Shown here: in pieces, positions 1-12,700 of the stretch | How the letters are laid out: every line of letters begins with the position of its first letter | How positions within the stretch are numbered: the first letter of the stretch is position 1 | From: Gordionus sp. m RMFG-2023 | Lineage: Eukaryota; Nematomorpha; Gordioida; Chordodea; Parachordodidae | DNA length: 64,000 bases | Assembly (NCBI RefSeq): GCF_954871325.1 | Contig: NC_088776.1 | Location: forward strand, 39,822,569-39,886,568 | Reading direction: 5' to 3' | Translations under genes and position numbers: made by a program | Notes under the pieces: generated by a model | Database searches by the model: none | What the model saw: only the letters and a program-made list of their open reading frames with translations | Told to the model about the DNA's origin: nothing

Positions 1-142
1 ATTGATAAATTGTGATAATTATTATTTATCACCCCTTAAATAAATATCTTTAATTCTTGTTTAACTCGATCCTTAAAATCCATACAAATTATAATTAGAG
101 TGGACTAACGTCCCGCAGTTTTCATCGTATCCCGGTTTCCCC

Positions 143-531
143 TATATGTAGTTTTGGGATATGGAATCCATTGGATTCAGAATCTGAATTATAATCATAT
201 AAATCCTGTACTTAGATCAATTTTTAATTTTGACAAATCTGATTTGACTCGAAATGTATTTCAGCAAAAGCATGTGAATTTCAGATAATTTTGTCATGAA
301 CTTTAAACTAGATTTAATTTATATTAATTTTTATGTATATTTTACATACAAATTAAAAAAAATAAATACAAAAGTTCATGGCGAAAATTATCTGAAATTT
401 CGATACTCTACAAATGCTGAAACATATTACCAGTCAGATTTTTAAAATTTAAAAAACGTCCTCAGTAAAAGATATGAAACTGTGAGATTCCGAATACCCA
501 TAGATTCTATATCCCAATATGACATATATAT
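143..531. repeat. palindromic foldback element, copy 1
   Basis: Almost perfect long inverted repeat. The left end reads GGGATATGGAATCCATTGG; the right end carries its reverse complement around CCAATATG. Inside, ATTTCAGATAATTTTG faces AAAATTATCTGAAAT. It contains no coding capacity. Lies in the last visible SLC6 intron region. Confidence 0.75.
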
Positions 532-562
532 TATAAAATAATACTAGTAAAATGTTTCATAC

Positions 563-722
563 TTTTTGTGGCCATAGATGTAAATAACGGCAATTATTTC
601 AAAAAACGCCACTATAACTAGGGTTAGAGTTCCGGCAAATGTATCGAAAAGTTTCACCCAATACTCTCCGGAAGATAGGACGAAAATTAAACCGGTCAAG
701 AATGAGATTGTACATAGTATGG
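563..722 (-). CDS. SLC6-like transporter, exon 7 (TM9-TM10)
   Basis: Two bases plus 52 codons plus two bases. [20 protein letters not shown] then [11 protein letters not shown] and TM10 ending IYIYGHK. Acceptor TATATAAG, donor ACAAAAA|GTATGA, phase 2. I saw no following exon between 562 and 1, so the last two helices lie beyond the edge. Confidence 0.9.
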
Positions 723-3700
723 CTTATATAGATATTTTTTTATTAGAAAAAAAAATTAGCACATTTTAATACTTGATTTAAATTATATATCAAAATATAT
801 AATATTGTTTGATAAATTGTCCAAATTAGAACCGTGCACTCGAGCCCGATACGAATGTTAAATTAAGCCTGAGTCAGGCTTTAAAATGTAAAATAAAATA
901 AACATCATCAATACTTTATCCTAAATCCTAGTAATATTTTATTTTAATAAAAGAAGAGGAAGCATAATTTCTATTTTCAGTTACATTGAAACTCGTTTTG
1001 TAAAAAAAAATTAATCCCAGCCAAATGACTATCGAATCGAATTACTAAATTAGGAAATTATTTATAATTGTAAGACAATTTACCCTACACCCGTTTTTGT
1101 TCAAATTGTCCGTCCCCGTCCTATTAAAGAACAGGTTTAGACCGCGCTCGAACAGTTATGCGCAAAGCTCTAGTATTTACATTAGAGATCTTCAAAGTTT
1201 AATTCTATTTAAAATAATCGGGTTCGGGTCGGGCCGGGCCTAATATTTTTTAAAAAATTCGGGCCGGGTCGGGTCGGACCTTGGAATTTTTTTTAAATAT
1301 ATTTAAATTTCTCAATTTTATATTGAATTTTTTATGTAAAATAAAATTTGATTTTATTTATTGAAACTAAACGACATATAACATATGTCTTTTATTTTGA
1401 GTAATTATAAAAATTAATTTCTATATTTAAATAAATTCGGACCGGGCTGGGCCGGTAAATTTTTTTAAAAAAAAGTTCGGGTTCGGGCCGGCAAAACATT
1501 TTTAAAAAAATTTCGGGATCGGGCAGGGCCGGCTAAACTATTTTAAAAAAATTTCGGGTCGGGTCGAGCCGGGCTTGAAAAATTAGATTTGATGCAGATC
1601 ACTAATTTACATTGTTTTCTAACTATTTATTTTTAATACTTTATAAATATAATTATACCTAAAACGAATTATTTGTTATAAGATATTCAATTCGATTCGA
1701 TTCGTATTTTACGAATACGAATAATATTCGATTCGAAAATTCGAATCGAATTCGAATAGGAAAATATATTATTCGTCGAATAATTTTTTATCTATTATTC
1801 GATCGAATTATTCGAGATTATTCGATTAAAATAATTTATATTAATAAATATCGGAAAATAATCATATATTATTATTCCTATTTAATAAAATTTCCTAGGA
1901 ATAATGAAGAAACATTTTATATTTCTAAATGTTGCTAACGGCTGTTTTTATTCGAATAATTCATAATACAAAATTAACTTCCGAAAATTGTTTTATGATG
2001 GACGAAGAAAGTATTTATTTATATGTAATTTATAACAAATATACAATTATAAATAACTAGTAGCTATCCCGTCAAGAATGACGGGCGAACTAAATATTTC
2101 TCTTTTGTTTGATGATGAAGAAATCATTAATGTGACTTTTTGCAAAAACTTTGTGTTTAAAAAATTTGTTGGTATATTTGTCTTCTACATGATATTAATA
2201 TTATATTGATTTTTCTACATTATATATAAATATACTATATATATGCTTCTATATTATCTTACTAATTAAATTTGTTTGTCTTTTATCCATAGTTAAATTT
2301 TACAAAATAAATTTAATATGCTATCTTTTTTAATTTATGGTTAAAATTGAAGAATATTCGACGAATCGAATCGAATAATTGTATTATTCGTTCCTATATA
2401 CTCTTCGAGCATTGGTCGACAGAAAATTCTATATTAAAAACTCTGATCAAAATATATAAATGACCTCTTTCTGTTTTTATGTTTTTTTTATCATCAATAG
2501 ATAAAATTATTATATGATATACAATGCATAATATATATATTGTAATGGGATATATGGAAATCATTGAGGTTCGGAATCTCTCAATTTTAAATATTTTCTG
2601 AGAGCAATTTTTAAATCTGAAAATTTTATTTGCCAGTTAATGCATTCCAACTTGTACAGAGACCCAGTTGTGAATTTTAGACAATTTTGCTCAAAACTTT
2701 CGAAATACATTTAATTTATATCCGTTTTTATATTGATTATTCAGATAAAATAAAAAAAAATACAAAAGTTTATGGCGAAAATTTCTGAGTTTTATTGGGT
2801 AGGTAGTCTATATATGCTGGAATGTGGAATTAGATTTTTCAAATTCTGAAATCGCCTCAGTACATGATATAAACTTGAAAGATTTCTATTCACGTGGATT
2901 CCATATCTCAATACGACATATTTATTTTATAAAGTCAAATTATAATACTCGCAAATAAACCTTTTTTTCATAACAAATTAAAAAATAAAACTGATTAACC
3001 TACCCGAAAGATATTCTTTTCGCAACCAAGGAAATAAATGCAAGTCATGTATCGATGTTATAAGGCCCTCCATGATTCCAAACATCGTGCCCAAGCCTAA
3101 TGTTATAAGCATAGAAAAGAATATGATTGACCAAAATGGAGATCCGGGGAATTCTAAGATTGCTTGTGTGAATACTATAAATGCTAAGCCGGTCCCCTCG
3201 GCTGCCTTTATTTAGAATTTATTTTTACAATTAAATTAATAATTTTATATAGTTATACCTGATTTAAATTATCTTGTAAATTACACCTTTCTAGATCAAG
3301 GACGGAGTTATTTCCTGAGAATTTCTTAACAAAAGTATTGTATTCAGACTCGATAAAAGATATATTGATGCTTCCTTTGTAGTATCCATATATAGCTTCA
3401 TGATTTCTTATATAAAGTCAACAAAACAAATTTTTTTAATTTATTGATTAAATTTTATACAAAGGTATTCCATTTCAATATACACGCACGATATAAATGG
3501 TATATAGATAAAAGAAATTTAGAAATATTAGTTATTTTATTTTAAACTTATTTTTAATTTTACAATCCATAAATCAACTAATAGAGTAAAAAAATATTAT
3601 ATAATTGACGCTATCTATTTATATGATAATAGCCTGGACTAGGTGTAATATAAAAATTTAATTTTTATATTATTACAATTTGATGCATGTTTCGTAATTG

Positions 3701-6700
3701 TTCAAAGCTTTGAAGCCTAAAACCGAAAATATGACGATACATGCGAAAATTGAGGTTGAGCAATTAATACATGACACAAGAATAGCATCTTTTTTACAAT
3801 TATTTCTAGGTGGATTATAACTAGAAAATGCGATTATTGAACCAAATCCTAAACCCAGGGAATAAAAGATCTGAGTAGCGGCGTCCAACCAGACTTGTGG
3901 ATCCAATAATTTATCAGTCTATTTTAATAAATGAGTTTGTATAACAATAGTTAATCTATAATAGAAAGAGTCACGGTTCCGTAGCCCGCAATAAATAAAA
4001 TATAAATAAACAATTTTATATCAAAGAAACAATTAGTTTAATCTTTTAATCTCAATTCATTTTCAAAATTCATTATCACTTTTAAACTTAGTTGGAATTA
4101 ATTATTTATTACATGTATAATTAAAGTGACCTTCTATTGTAATTAAATGACATGGTCAGTTTAAATGTAAACTCATGCAAAAACTGATGAAAAAAAATAT
4201 TTATGAACCAAAATTTTAAGCCCGACGAGGTGCTCAGAGAAGATAGAAATATAATTTTAAAAAATTTAAAATGTAAATAAAATGAAAGAGATAGTGACCA
4301 TTCGATTTGTAAAAGACAAATCATTTCAATGATGTAAGTGTACATTTTTTAAACTTAAATATGATACAATGGATGTAACCAAGAGTGGGACTTAGGGAAA
4401 TCTCCATATGGCAAATTTACAAGTTTTCAAATAACACTTTAAGGCAGTTTGAAACCTGCATTGGTTCCGGTTTCGAATATTTTTTTTAAAAAAGTGATTC
4501 TCGTTCTGGTTCCTTAAATTTTGAAGTTGTTTCTGGGTTAATCCTGAATCACATAAAATTTTAAATTTTAAACCAAATATTCAGTGCCATGCTGAGATTT
4601 TTAGCCGTCCAAGGCAAATTCGGCGACCCTTTACAATAAATACAATTTATCTAAGCTTTTGTAAAAAAAATTCGTATCTTACAAAGACTAAAAGCATGTA
4701 ATATAATCAAATTTATGAATTTCAATCTAAAATATGTGTAATGCACATTAAAAAATAATAATATAGTGCGTGTACCGTGTATATAATACAGACTTATCAT
4801 ATAATAATCATTACTAAATAAATATTAGTTTAAAATTTATCCTCCTCGCCTTTTTATTTGCAAAAGAGGATATTATGTCAGTATAATCTAACAACGATGA
4901 AATTTCATTTTCGATTAAAATTAAGGATATGCGAGGCGGTCTTGCACCATATAGGATCTTAAGTAAGTCTTGATCAGAACTTCGAGAAGCTGCGTCCCTC
5001 AAAATATGGATATATGGCTTCAAATATGTGTTAGTGTAAATATAGCGCAAGATTTCTAAAGGACTTTTTAATTGTGCGCTTACACAATATATTTATTAAA
5101 ATTTTTAATCTGGTAAATTAATATCGTTTTCCAATGAATCTTGATCCGTTTAATAAAATATTTAATTGATTACAATATTCTTTTAGCTCAGCTTCAGGTG
5201 CATCCAATTCAGGTATATTGAATAAAAACCCAAAAATGATCCTTGAAAATTTTTAACTGCGTAAAAAGTTCTTCCAGCGAAATCTTCACTTGATAGATAC
5301 GTTAAAAAATTCAATTATATTAATGTGTTCATTAATGATATCGATTATTTCTCGCATTTCAGATGTGGCGCCTGATGCACTAATAAATTAAGCTTCTCGC
5401 TTCTTCGTATTCGTTTCTCGGCACCATAAAATTTGTTTCCTCTTCCCATTCTTCATGAAATAAAAAATTATATGGTAGTAACAGATTAGTTCACTAAAAC
5501 AGTATTATTTTTTAAATTTAATTTTCTTTATTTTAACAATATGTATAAATTTATTTAATTATAGTAATATTAAAAAATTACAATAAGATAAATTTTATTT
5601 ATAAATATTTAAAATATACAATATTTATGTTTAAAAAAAACATTGTTTATAAGAGGCAATGTGTATTATTTTTTAATTTTGAATTCTTTTTTGAGCATGT
5701 CTTTTTAAACTTAATTTTACTGAAATGTATTCCATTATGTTTGGAATAGCCACCCTATGAATATCAGGAAATGTGACATGCCATAGAAATATAAATTATA
5801 AGTGACTCAAAGAATAAGTGCAAAATTGTTTATATCATAATATAAGTATTCTAAATATGCTGGAATACATTCCTGGTAATATTAGATTTTTAAGTTTTAA
5901 AAAACGCGCTCAAGGAATGATTTAAAGTTGAAAAAATAACACATTGCCGCTGTACAAAAAGAAACAAATCAGAAGTATAAAAAATATAAATTAATATACT
6001 TTTTTAAATAATGACAATAATTTGAAAATTCAAAAAAAAATAATTTTAATATTTTAAAAAAATGAAGGTATATTACAAAAATTTAAGCCGGTGAAAAGTC
6101 TGCAAGAAAAGGTACCCATTAAATTTTATAAGACGTCAATGATTGATAGATAATTTTAAATTTGAATGGCTGATTAAATTAAAATATTTTGGCAAAATTA
6201 TTATTAGTGTTAATAAACGGCTTAGCCAAATACGCAAACCTGAATCTTGCGGCTTGTATTTTTAAAAATTAGGTATAATAATTCTGAAAAGTAGAAATTG
6301 TTATATGTATTAAAAGGTTATTTATATTAGTGATCTGCATCGGACTTAATTTTTAAAGCCCGGCCCGAACCCGAAAATTTTTTTAAAAAATTTTGCCGGC
6401 CCGAACTACCGGTCCGAATTTATTTAAATATAGAAATTAATTTTTATAATTACTCAAAATAAATGATATATGTTATATGGCGTCTACTTTTCTATAAATA
6501 AAATAAAATATTTTTATTTTACATAAAAAATTCAACATAAAATTGATAAATTCAGAAATATTTAAAAAATTTCTAAGACCCGACCGGGCCCGAATTTTCT
6601 TAAAAAATATAAGGCCCGGGCCGGGCCTACTTTCGCAATCTCTAATTTATATATTAGCTTAACGGGAAAAAAAGATTTACACCTGAAATACCTAAATTTA

Positions 6701-9700
6701 TATATATATTATTCATTTCTATTATACCACGCAATCGACAATGGATATAATGAGAAAATTTCAATATCCTTTAGAAGTGCTAACGACAGTTTGAACTTAA
6801 CATCTATTTAAGTTTTCTCCCGCTTCAAAATAGCAAAAAATTTAACCAATAAAAATTCTTGGAAATGATAACTTATTAATATTTAATTTTATTCAAAGCA
6901 GGAGGCGAAAATATAATTTTATATAAAAATATGTTGATCATTGAAGAAAACATTATGATTTGTCTATTAATTTTTATAATAAATATGAAACATAAGAAAA
7001 AAGGTGTGTTTTTGCGAGTTCAAGCATTTTATTAAAAGTCATTAATTTACTTTATTTTTTTAAGCACCTAAATTATGTTTTGAGAACTTTATAATAATCT
7101 AAGGCAATAATCCATCAAATATTATGATCATATTTTATGCTAAAGGCCGGGAGGTTTTAATTAAAATCTTGTTCAACATTATAAAGTGTTTTTTTAAAAA
7201 CTTTTTTCTCGTTTTTCCCGTCATGTTTGAATGTTATAATTAAACTTACAAAAAAATGTAATCTAAAAAAACATAAAAGCCCTAAGATATTATTATATAA
7301 AAAGTAAACGTTTACAATTTATATTATACATATCAATTTCAAATTATTAACAGCAATTTTTTTTTACCCTGGGGTAAAACATGTGCCTTAGTCCCAAACC
7401 AGCACCTTTTAGGGTTATAGATCTCCCAAAAATGATGATGAGTACGGCATATGGAAAAGTAGCGGTAAAATAGGCTGCCTTTAAATAAAAAAATAAAATA
7501 AAATAAAATAAATGCAATTATGTATATTTTATCAGATTCTAAGTCAATTATAGTAGACATATATTCACTTATATTAATAATAAGCAACTCTTGTTTATAA
7601 AAACAAATTAATTTATTATTTCAATTCTATAATGTTTAAGGAAACTTTTAAATTTATCTCAAATATTTATAAGAATGGAAGATCGAATTATCAGGAAATA
7701 TAGGAATAAATCAATATTCAAAATATTTAAATTCATAAAACATATATATAATTTAAAATTTTGGCTCGGTTTTCAATTTCAAAAAAAAGGTCAAATCATC
7801 TTACTTAAGGCTTATTTTTAACTTGTAAATTAAATCTTTCAATTCAATTAATATAATTTAAAATGCAATTTGGATATATAAATAGTACATGGTTGGCAGG
7901 CGCGTAACCAATGGGGGGGGGTGGATCCCCCCCCATCTCAAATTTGACTGTTTTAATAAATATATATCATTTTAAGCTAATAAAAATTTTACTCCCCCCA
8001 CCCCCTTCCCCAATCAAAATTTTACAAATATTTGAATATCAATTTTCCAACATAAAACTTATTTTTTATAAATAAATTTTTTTAAAATTTCCTTTCCTTG
8101 TGAGTACATTAACATTATTCAAAAATATTAATTAAAAATGGATAAATTTTTAGTCAAAGACAAAGATATTGAAATCAAATGGTATATAATTTATTATTAA
8201 ATATATTTATTTTAAATTCAAAATTATTAGTTAGTGAGTTAAAATTAATAAGTATTTTTAATAATATTTTAATTATTAATAAATATCTAATTTTATATTT
8301 TTCATTTTTCTTTAGAACAGAAGATATACAAAATTTAAATATGTCTGATCATCTTGGCTCAATTTCCCGATATTTTGAAGTTATTTTATATTCTTGCATG
8401 TTTGCCTATTACAACGTGCACGAATGAAAGAACATTTTCAAACTTGAGAAGGCTGAAGACATTTTTACGAAGTACTACTTCAGAATCTCGGCTAAATGGA
8501 TTAGCTATGTTAAATATTCATAGAGATTTAGTTCCAACGACGAACGAAATTCTAGATGAATTGGCAACATCCACACGAAAATTAAAAATTACATTATAGT
8601 TATAGTGTTTAATAAACTTTTTGATAATATTGTATTTGATAGAAGTTATAAAAACTTGCTTTTTAAATTATTTTCTAGTCAATATTTTATACACTGTGCA
8701 CAATAAAAAAAAATTTATTCTACTTATATTGTATGAGAATTTAAGCTGAGGCTAGTTTTAAAAGCAAATTTTAAAATAAAATGACATTAAACTTTATTTC
8801 AACTTTACATTTAAAAAAACTTTATTAAATATAACATACCTAACTTAAAATAATAAAAAATATTAAAAATTAATTTAATAGAAAAGATAAAACATAAGAC
8901 CCGGCCGAAGGCCAGCTAAGGGGGTTTGGGAGCGAAACCCCCCAAAAATTCCCCCCCCCCATAAGAAAATCCTGGATACGCCACTGAGGGTTGGGCACAA
9001 TTATCCAAAAATTAGCATTTAACATTACTTGGAGAAAGATTATGGTTGCCGCTATTTAGTAAAAGCTCGTTTCGTTAAATAATTAAATTAAAATAAAATA
9101 TATTTTTTGATTTACATATTTTTTGAAAAACATACACAAAAAAGGTCTAATTTTAAACTATTCTCGGGCTTTATTTGAATTAAAATTATCAATGATAGTG
9201 AAATATAATCACCGATATTTCAAAAATTTTATTTTAATAAGCTTTATGGCCTCGTATATTTTATTTCACACTAAAAGCCAAAAATAATAAAATGGATTAT
9301 ATATAATAAATTATTACAAGTTTATTCATATCTAATACAATAAAAGTATACAATTTTAGGTATTCAGATCAAATGGCTGATTTCATTTGTAAGTTTAACA
9401 GTTTTAATAAAAAGATTTTGAAAAAGGCGAAAATTTATAAAGTAATAAAAATAACCATTTTGTTATTAGTAGAAATGCAACAGTTACAGTGCTCTTAGTT
9501 ATATTTCCAAATTAATATATAAATATATGAGAGTTAGCAACTTAACAATAACAATACCTATTATGTAACACTATATCTTTTTGCTCATCCCTAAGAGTTT
9601 ATAAATGTTGGGATATAAATTAATAATTAAAACAAACTTAAATGGCGTTTTTAATATTTATATCATAATATTAACTCACTTGGCAAAAATTAGGCCTTAT

Positions 9701-12700
9701 GAGAGTTGACAGGAATTTTATAAACCGATTTCTCCAAGTTAATAGTTTTATAATTGAGAGATTTGACTACTCGTAACGTTATGTAATTATTATATTTTTA
9801 GCCGTTTAAGCCAATTTTTAGCCAGCTAAACCAAATTTTAGCCGAAACTAAATAATTTGAAAGAATCTAATATAAATTAAAACGCCTTAATGTTAACGGA
9901 TTTTCTCAAGCAGGCGTCGGAAGATTGCACCGAATTAGCCAACATTCCCGTTACCCAACGTAAAAGTATTAATTACACTTTTTATATTGTATAATTACCT
10001 AGTGTTTTTTTAAAGATATATTAATTTTTTTTAAATAGTATAATTTTCCTAATGTTTTTTTAAAGATTTATTAATTTTTTTAAAAAATCTGCTGATTATA
10101 TTATTTTTTATTTACTGTTCTATGTAGCCAGGGGGGGGGGAGGTCTCAAATTTGCTTTTATCATTTTAAGTTAATAAAAAATTCCCCCTAACATACCCCC
10201 CTTTCCCCCAAAAATGTATACAATATATCACTATAAAAGAGAATTTGAAAAAAATTAATAAAGTTAATAACTTTTTAACAAAATGACCATTATTCAGAAC
10301 TTATTATTTTTATATAAAAAATAAGTGAAAAATTATTTTTATAAAAATATAATATAGCCAAAAGCCTACAATAAGTTGGCCTAAAAACCTCCAATAAAAT
10401 TCATGGCGAAATAATTAGCCTAATAGTGCCCTCCCCCCAACCATATGGAAATCATGGATAGCCTTATGTTAATGTTAATATCTTATTTGTGGTACAACTC
10501 AGGGAAATAACTGTTATAAAAGCTGATTTATTCAATTTATATTCGTCTATATATAATCGCATGGCCTCTCAGATTTAACGGGTTATCAATAGAATTGATT
10601 AAACTTTGTTAAAACCCAATATATCTTAACCTAGCCCATGTCTCTCAAACCTTAATTAACTCTAACCCATATCTTTCCATCCTTTAATCATACTCCTTAC
10701 CTCAGATATTTGTTTAATAATACATTTCATGTAAAAAATTTCCTTCGAGTTTAGATATTATTATAATAGCTTATATAATAAATATATTCTTGCTCTGCAC
10801 GGAGATTCAATCAGATTCTGTTGGATCTCGGACTTTGATTTTAGCATTTTAATTCGGATCAGCAGCAGGCCAGACGTGGACCTAGGAAGAATTTTAAAAT
10901 TATTTCGTTCTTCTAACGTTTATATTTTTTAGTATAATTTGGAAAAAAAGATATTATGTAAAAAAAATCGAATAGACCCATTTTCTAAACTGAAATCTCG
11001 GATCATCGAAAAAAATAATATTTGGATTCGAATATAGCCGGACCTGAAAGAATAGGTCCAATGCAGGGCACTAAAATATATTAGGTATTAATGGTGTTCA
11101 ATTAAGTAATTTTTGTTACCTTTCCACTCGATTTAATTCCCTTCATAATGCAAATGAAGACTGTGAACCACGATAAGGCCAAGCATAACATAATTCTCCA
11201 ATTAAAGCTAGTCACCGTATCTATCCCCGACGACACATCAAGCGTATTTCGATACCAAAAATATTGAGTCGAAGAACTCTTTTGACATTCTGGCACAGGC
11301 TTTTTGACCGGTATCATGGGATAAGAAGATACGTTTATATTTGACTTAGGATTAACTAAAATTAACGTATTTTGTTTAGAATCAAGCAATTGTGATAATT
11401 TGATATCATTCAAATTTAGAATTGTGTCCCTGTTTACCCTAGTTAAATTCGAAAAAGATAGATTTGAGCTAGATTTATCGTCAATGATGCTATTTAAATA
11501 GTCCGTGACTAAAGGTGATGTGGCAATTTTTAGATCCCAATTGTTCGTATTAATTAAGTAAGATGAGTTCCCTATATTTAAACCATTTAAATTTGGTAAT
11601 AAATTTTTGTGATCTGTTAAATTAACGTTGGATTGATTGTACTCCAAATGTTTAATGCTCATTAAAATCATAGAGTACAAAGTTGTGTTTAGTATAGTGC
11701 TATCACCCGGTGCGAATGTTGATAGAGAATAGTTATTCCTATTTATCATATCAGCTGGATTGTATAAAAATAGTTTATCTTCTAATTTATTCAAGTTGGA
11801 AGTGAGAAATGATAGTGTTAAAGGGGTAACAGGATCAACATGTTGCACACTTATATTCGGATCAGGAATATAGCTTATATATGTAGGACAATATGCCCAA
11901 GGTAATGTCCTGCGAAAAGACATGAATATATAATACAAGCACCACGCTATTATCACATTATAGTAAAGTCCTATAATGAATGAAACTATACAGGCTGTGA
12001 TTCCGAGGCCTCCTAAGATAGGGCTGATTTCATTCCATACCCCTATACTTCCTTTTCTAATTCTTTGTCCTATACCTAGTTCGAGGTAAAATAGTGGAAT
12101 ACCCTCGAGAAACAACATCAAAAAATAAGGTATCAGGAATGCCCCTAATAGTATTTTTTTAAACAAAAATTTAAGGATTAAAGAATTGTAAAAATTATTA
12201 TCCCACATCAAAAGTGCGTCGTCGGCCAATTCACGTAATCAATGAATACGCGTGTTGACTTAGATATGTGCAGGTATTTTATATAATCATCCTATTTTAA
12301 AAAAAAACACGTTAAATAAATTATTTATAGTTGCTAAATAGCAAAATAATTTGTTGAGGACGTTTAATATGAAAAAACTGATTTTGTCGAAAAATATATT
12401 CTATTATGTATAAGTTATTATTTCAGACAATTTAATCATAAATTTTTGTGTCATTTTTTTTATACTGGCATTAGGCAAATCAATGTTGATTGATTACATG
12501 AACTGACTATTTAATAATATATTATATTTTGCAAATAATTTTTAAGACTATACTAAAATATGAAGAAAAAAGTGTTATATTTACCTCCACCGTTTTGTTG
12601 GCATAGATAAGGAAACCTCCAAATATTTCCTAAACCCACAGCGTAACCAACTATTGTCAATAAATATTGCAATTTGGATCCCCAAGCTGCCCTGGCAATT

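Noticed and set aside
7339-7587. 82-codon minus-strand frame as a separate gene
   Set aside because: It is in the wrong frame over the TM5 exon of the SLC6-like gene (7478-7368), whose correct frame gives the conserved YFTATFPY motif.
12145-12229. N-terminal start of the long SLC6 frame at 12229
   Set aside because: The conserved protein begins after the TATTAG acceptor at 12144; upstream codons are intron read-through.
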